Positions 36,943-37,899 of a stretch of DNA of 37,899 bases are shown piece by piece. Position numbers and translations under genes: made by a program. A model generated the notes under the pieces. The model was not told the DNA's origin. It ran no database searches and saw only the letters and a program-made list of their open reading frames with translations. How positions within the stretch are numbered: position 1 is the stretch's first letter; each line of letters opens with the position of its first letter. Origin of the DNA: Candidatus Pacebacteria bacterium CG_4_10_14_3_um_filter_34_15 (GTDB taxonomy: Bacteria > Patescibacteriota > Microgenomatia > UBA1400 > PJMF01); NCBI GenBank assembly GCA_002783105.1, contig PFJN01000036.1:1-37899 (forward strand), given 5' to 3'.

Positions 36943-37570
36943 TGATATTTTTGTTATCGCCTAGAAATATTCTAATTCTTCTAATATATACGTCGAGGGT
37001 TGTGTGAGTGGGTATTTCGGAACCACCGGACCAAACATCATTGATAATCATGGTTCGACTCACAACATGATTCTTGTGCTTAAATAAACAAGCAAGAATT
37101 TGAATTTCTTTTTTCCTCATTGTAGAAGTGATATTATTCAATATTACTTCACCAGTTTTTGGAAATATGCTTACAGGTCCGAGAGAAAGAGAGTGAGAAT
37201 TTTTTAGTTTTTGTTTTGAAAGTAAACTATTTACTCTTAACGAAAGCTCTGAAATCGCAAAAGGTTTTGATAAATAATCATCTGCTCCTACTTCGAATCC
37301 CGCAATTTTATCTTCAGTTCTTGATTTTTGTGAAAGAATTAAAATCCTAGTTTTAAAGTTAAAATCATTGATAAACTCAGCAACTTCAATTCCATCACCG
37401 TCATCTAACACTCTATCTAGTATTACGATATCAAAATCATTTTCTTCTATTAGACTGCATGCTTTGTCAACTGAACTGCATGTATTACATTCAAAATTCT
37501 TGTGTGAAAAATAATCCTTAATCATTTTTGAAAGAGTTATATCGTTTTCGACTATTAGAATATTTTGCAT
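36896..37570 (-). CDS. OmpR-family response regulator (tracked ORF to 37612; likely start Met at 37570)
   Basis: MQNILIVENDITLSKMIKDYF..DIVILDRVLDDGDG..ILILSQKSRTEDKIAGFEVGADDYLSKPF; OmpR wHTH ending TVRGFGYMAS. Confidence 0.93.
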   Translation of the reverse strand: MQNILIVENDITLSKMIKDYFSHKNFECNTCSSVDKACSLIEENDFDIVILDRVLDDGDGIEVAEFINDFNFKTRILILSQKSRTEDKIAGFEVGADDYLSKPFAISELSLRVNSLLSKQKLKNSHSLSLGPVSIFPKTGEVILNNITSTMRKKEIQILACLFKHKNHVVSRTMIINDVWSGGSEIPTHTTLDVYIRRIRIFLGDNKNIIKTVRGFGYMASVAE

Positions 37571-37762
37571 TTCAGCCTTTCTTATAATAAATAATTTTGG
37601 AAAATATCGCATAGCATTTAAAAAGAAACAAGAATCGAGATAAATGAAATAGTTTGATATACTACATGTTAACTAAGTCGGCTGTCAGTCATTGCGTCAG
37701 TTTTTCATTCATCGATTTGTTTAAATCGTAGTAAAATATATATCGGTTGTATTAGACATCAA

Positions 37763-37833
37763 TCCCGGATGGTGAAGTGGCATCACAACAGTTTCTGGAG
37801 CTGTTATCCTAGGTTCGAATCCTAGTCCGGGAT
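37763..37833 (+). tRNA. tRNA-Gln (anticodon CTG)
   Basis: TCCCGGA/TCCGGGA acceptor, D stem GTGA/TCAC, anticodon stem ACAGT/GCTGT with loop TTCTGGA, T arm CTAGG-TTCGAAT-CCTAG. Confidence 0.88.
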
Positions 37834-37835
37834 CA

Positions 37836-37873
37836 TAATAAAAAAAGATAACTTTTGTTATCTTTTTTTATTA
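37836..37873. terminator. Bidirectional-type terminator after tRNA-Gln
   Basis: ATAATAAAAAAAGATAAC-TTTT-GTTATCTTTTTTTATTAT perfect inverted repeat. Confidence 0.8.
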
Positions 37874-37899
37874 TTATTCGGGTTGGTAGATTGAATTTA

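Noticed and set aside
37159-37350. Plus-strand ORF 37159-37350
   Set aside because: Antisense to the response regulator receiver/linker region; no independent support.
37713-37728. Palindrome CGATTT-GTTT-AAATCG upstream of tRNA-Gln
   Set aside because: Only a 6-bp AT-rich stem; could be chance in this composition and no supporting pattern found.
1-37899. CRISPR array or Cas genes
   Set aside because: No regularly spaced repeats and no Cas-like motifs noticed.
1-37899. UGA recoding (code 25, as in Gracilibacteria/SR1)
   Set aside because: Several genes end at TGA at natural family C-termini (for example the Fn3-like protein), with no in-frame TGA breaking conserved domains. Standard code 11 fits.

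Overview
This AT-rich bacterial window looks like a Patescibacteria/CPR-type genome, judged only from gene content and style (not proven). It has two parts. (1) About 1-7171 is a probable integrated mobile element. It carries a KAP-family P-loop NTPase (minus strand, running off the left edge), a structured intergenic region, small membrane/coiled-coil proteins, a zinc-finger protein, a replication-initiator-like winged-helix protein, and a large serine recombinase whose 3' end reads antisense into an intact tRNA-Glu gene. (2) About 7172-37899 is mostly chromosomal backbone: a TasA/SipW-like export module, a CAP-domain protein, an NDP-sugar nucleotidyltransferase, frr, rseP, a DUF3048 protein, secD/secF, a CCA-adding enzyme, recJ, aspS, a D,D-carboxypeptidase, a nucleotide-sugar and polyprenyl-phosphate/GT-C glycosylation cluster, a tail-to-tail histidine kinase/response regulator pair, and a tRNA-Gln. 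The best candidates for undescribed biology are: (a) an orphan ~70-nt sRNA at ~21429-21500 with a near-consensus promoter, a C(UUCG)G hairpin and an intrinsic terminator; (b) a ~150-nt structured RNA with a potential 9-bp pseudoknot at 2771-2950; (c) the recombinase/tRNA-Glu overlap; (d) the TasA/SipW-like operon with an RBS-sequestering leader hairpin and a 17-bp GC-rich inverted repeat between its genes; (e) a frameshifted NYN RNase next to the sRNA. No homology search or folding program was run; family calls come from motifs and remembered family patterns.
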